A DNA stretch of 64,000 nucleotides, from assembly GCA_038900335.1 (NCBI GenBank), contig JBBMRB010000005.1, forward strand, positions 1 to 64,000, written 5' to 3'. Of the stretch, positions 62,488-64,000 are shown one piece after another; the first letter of the stretch is position 1; the number at the start of each line of letters is the position of its first letter. The notes under the pieces are model-generated. The model was not told the origin of the DNA, searched no databases, and saw nothing but the letters and a program-made list of their open reading frames with translations. This DNA comes from Rs1 sp038900335 (GTDB taxonomy: Bacteria; Pseudomonadota; Gammaproteobacteria; Pseudomonadales; Balneatricaceae). A program made the translations under genes and the position numbers.

Positions 62488-62600
62488 TTAAATCCTACTT
62501 CTTATTATATTGATTATTTTGTTGGGCTATCATACATTATTTTTATTATTTTCACTTTAGGAAGATGCAAACAAGCCGCCAATTTTTTATTTGTGATGAT

Positions 62601-62690
62601 AAAGGGCTAAACCTGCGAAGAAAGGCACAGCTAATGGCAACTTCGAACTCACTTTTCATCAAGGGCCGCCTAGATATTAGCTGTTTTTGA
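62601..62690 (+). ncRNA. Possible structured leader upstream of the DUF6172 gene
   Basis: AAAGGGCTAAACCTGCGAAG at 62611 nearly repeats the block at 18944. Further 3', CAGCTAAT (62628-62635) can pair with ATTAGCTG (62676-62683), which is followed directly by T5, a terminator-like end. CGAAG/CTTCG offers a competing pairing. This could be a leader with alternative folds. No known riboswitch class is claimed. The 336-nt gap 62488-62823 holds no gene. Confidence 0.3.
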
Positions 62691-62823
62691 GGCTCTAGAT
62701 TAAAACTAAAGTGATGACGTCTAGCTTAACCTCAAAGTAATGGTAAAATTTGCATATACGCATTACACTATAGTCATTAGAAACATACCACACTACAGTG
62801 GCCTCCATTTCAGTAGGATCCCA

Positions 62824-63117
62824 ATGAAAAAAACGTTTAAGTTAGAGCACCCTAAAATAGCAGCCCCGCGTCTTGTCGATTCAATAAAAAGCGACATCAG
62901 AAAATACCTTAAAAGAGAGCGTAGAAAAACGTTACCTGCCGATGCGACTTTTTGGGATTTTGATTGCAAAATTGGTGAATCTGAAGACAGTGCTGTCGAT
63001 GTCCATTTATCGGCTTTAATTAAGCATGTTGATAAATTAGTGGCAAAAAATATGACCACTATTTATGTTGAAATTATGGCAAAAGCTGTGACGGCATCAC
63101 CATCTGAAAACTTTTAA
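62824..63117 (+). CDS. DUF6172-family small protein
   Basis: A 97-residue protein: MKKTFKLEHPKIAAPRLVDS, IKSDIRKYLKRERRKTLP, FWDFDCKIG, VHLSALIKHVDKL, then YVEIMAKA. This agrees with the conserved small-protein family I know as DUF6172. ATG 62824 follows TAGGATC; the frame from 62740 is a longer but unsupported start. No function is known. Its basic middle part suggests contact with nucleic acid or phosphate, which is speculation. Confidence 0.75.
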   Translation: MKKTFKLEHPKIAAPRLVDSIKSDIRKYLKRERRKTLPADATFWDFDCKIGESEDSAVDVHLSALIKHVDKLVAKNMTTIYVEIMAKAVTASPSENF

Positions 63118-63128
63118 ACAGTAGTATG

Positions 63129-63157
63129 TTGATCAGTGTATTATATATACTGATCAA
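63129..63157 (+). terminator. Inverted repeat after the DUF6172 gene
   Basis: TTGATCAGT/ACTGATCAA arms (9 bp, extendable to 11 of 12) flank an AT-only loop, 12 nt after the stop. There is no T-run. Probable 3'-end hairpin. Confidence 0.45.
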
Positions 63158-63351
63158 TGATTTCCTATTTAATTGCCATTAATTTAAGTCAGTGTTTAGC
63201 ACTGCTTTTAATGTCAAATTCAGCAGCTATAGCTGCGTTTTTATCACCCTTCTTGCTAATTTACAGCCCTCTTAAAAAACTAATAAATAACATTACTTGT
63301 GAAGTAATAGCTTTGGCTGTTTATGTTGTGCATCTTGCATATAACTTATAA
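63157..63351 (+). CDS. Doubtful 64-aa hydrophobic ORF
   Basis: An ATG-started frame with two hydrophobic stretches (about 2-30 and 48-62). There is no ribosome site, and the start overlaps the hairpin after the DUF6172 gene. No family is recognised. It may be a small membrane protein or chance. The rest of 63352-63475 is AT-rich without features beyond a mini-ORF at 63456. Confidence 0.2.
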   Translation: MISYLIAINLSQCLALLLMSNSAAIAAFLSPFLLIYSPLKKLINNITCEVIALAVYVVHLAYNL

Positions 63352-63475
63352 AGCACTGTCCCAGCTTGTTTAAATTGATTAATGGCTTTTAATTATATTA
63401 CTATTTAGTAAATCTCGATCTTGTTTTATATATTCTTATATTTGGTTAACAGAGGATGTTGTTATTTCTAAGTTA

Positions 63476-64000
63476 ATGGAGTTGCTCGATATTCTTGTGA
63501 CATTTATTGTGCTTGATAAAACTTACTGGCTGGTTGTTAGTGTCATTATGTTTTGTTGCATTATGGGTCTTTATTTTTACTCGCGAAAATTTACTTGGAA
63601 AAAATATGTCAATAGATTCGTGGTTTTTTCGGTTCTTATATTATTGATCGAGTTAAGTATTGAAGCCTATATTAATCATCGCTATCAGCAAGATGAGCGC
63701 GTGCACACATTACAGCGATTGATTGTGACGCGAGCAAAATTAGAATCAATCCTTAATAATAACTTGTCGTTATTAAGAGGGATGAGTATCGCCATTTCTG
63801 GAAACCCCAATCTCAGCTCTCAACTCTTCAACCTCTATGCTAAAGAGGCGTTACGAAACGATTCTTTACTGCTTAATATTGCTGGCGCACCCGATCTGGT
63901 GATTAAATATATATATCCACTTAAAGGAAGTGAAAAGGCATTAGGTCTTGATTACAACAAAAATGCAGAACAAAGTAAGGAAGTTTTGCAATTAAAACGA
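63476..64000 (+). CDS. CHASE-domain membrane sensor, 5' part (runs off the window)
   Basis: An open frame of 175 codons without a stop to the window end. The sequence starts MELLDILVTFIVLDKTYWLV with two membrane helices (about 14-36, 47-65). It then has a periplasmic segment RAKLESILNNNLSLLRGMSIAISGNP, continuing DLVIKYIYPLKGSEKALGLDY, the pattern of a CHASE ligand-binding domain. CHASE domains are normally followed by GGDEF, EAL or histidine kinase modules, so a c-di-GMP or kinase output is likely but lies outside. ATG 63476 overlaps the stop of a seven-codon mini-ORF (63456-63476, TAATG). Confidence 0.75.
   Translation, partial: MELLDILVTFIVLDKTYWLVVSVIMFCCIMGLYFYSRKFTWKKYVNRFVVFSVLILLIELSIEAYINHRYQQDERVHTLQRLIVTRAKLESILNNNLSLLRGMSIAISGNPNLSSQLFNLYAKEALRNDSLLLNIAGAPDLVIKYIYPLKGSEKALGLDYNKNAEQSKEVLQLKR

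Overview
This window looks like ordinary chromosome from a moderately AT-rich, probably marine gammaproteobacterium (Alteromonadales/Oceanospirillales-like; I cannot name the genus). The evidence is conserved gammaproteobacterial gene order (mltD-gloB-yafS-like-rnhA-dnaQ; queA-tgt-yajC-secD-secF), SbmA, two TRAP transporters, a PycR/PycA/PycB-type pyruvate carboxylase locus and several c-di-GMP enzymes.

Layout. 1-6346: tRNA-Thr, sbmA, then cell-wall, detoxification and DNA-replication housekeeping genes. 6397-8112: a decaying patch with a frameshifted Lrp/AsnC regulator, a small ABM-domain monooxygenase and an internally deleted aminotransferase. 8306-12622: pycR and divergent pycAB. 12727-14541: a DUF1127 gene divergent from a MocR-type regulator, with five copies of a heptamer between them. 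14726-19626: a copper-handling island (MerR-type promoter, small secreted Cys/Met protein, DUF411 protein, CopA oxidase with Met-rich repeats, CopB, Met/His-rich peptide, cytochrome c). 19854-22185: an ABC exporter membrane domain without its ATPase, and a diguanylate cyclase. 22861-23123: tRNA-Leu plus a tRNA fragment behind one promoter. 23277-31928: queA, tgt, yajC, secD, secF, rnr. 31999-41582: galU, serB, a PQ-loop transporter, then the glycine/serine locus gcvT divergent from sdaA-gcvH-gcvP. 41790-43628: the most accessory stretch, an IS3 remnant followed by a tandem GIY-YIG protein. 43879-48027: a large GGDEF-EAL protein, a small secreted protein and a CBS-domain protein. 48121-61267: an FAD oxidoreductase and two TRAP systems. 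The first TRAP set is in an operon with a class III CoA-transferase and an HMG-CoA-lyase-like enzyme, under a divergent PrpR-type sigma-54 activator. The second is divergent from a LysR regulator. 61423-64000: small conserved proteins (SEC-C, TPR, DUF6172) and the start of a CHASE-domain sensor running off the window.

How genes work together. The copper genes form a periplasmic copper-oxidation and sequestration set. gcvT/sdaA/gcvHP link serine deamination and glycine cleavage, and near-identical palindromes in the gcvT-sdaA gap suggest a common regulator. The sigma-54 locus has a well-formed -24/-12 promoter facing the CoA-transferase operon, with palindromic activator sites upstream. I read it as uptake, CoA activation and C-C cleavage of an unidentified branched hydroxy-dicarboxylate.

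The strongest candidates for something little described are the tandem GIY-YIG protein, the sigma-54/CoA-transferase/lyase/TRAP module, the paired operators at gcvT/sdaA, and two structured leaders sharing a block of about 25 nt. No CRISPR array, phage or complete insertion sequence was seen.
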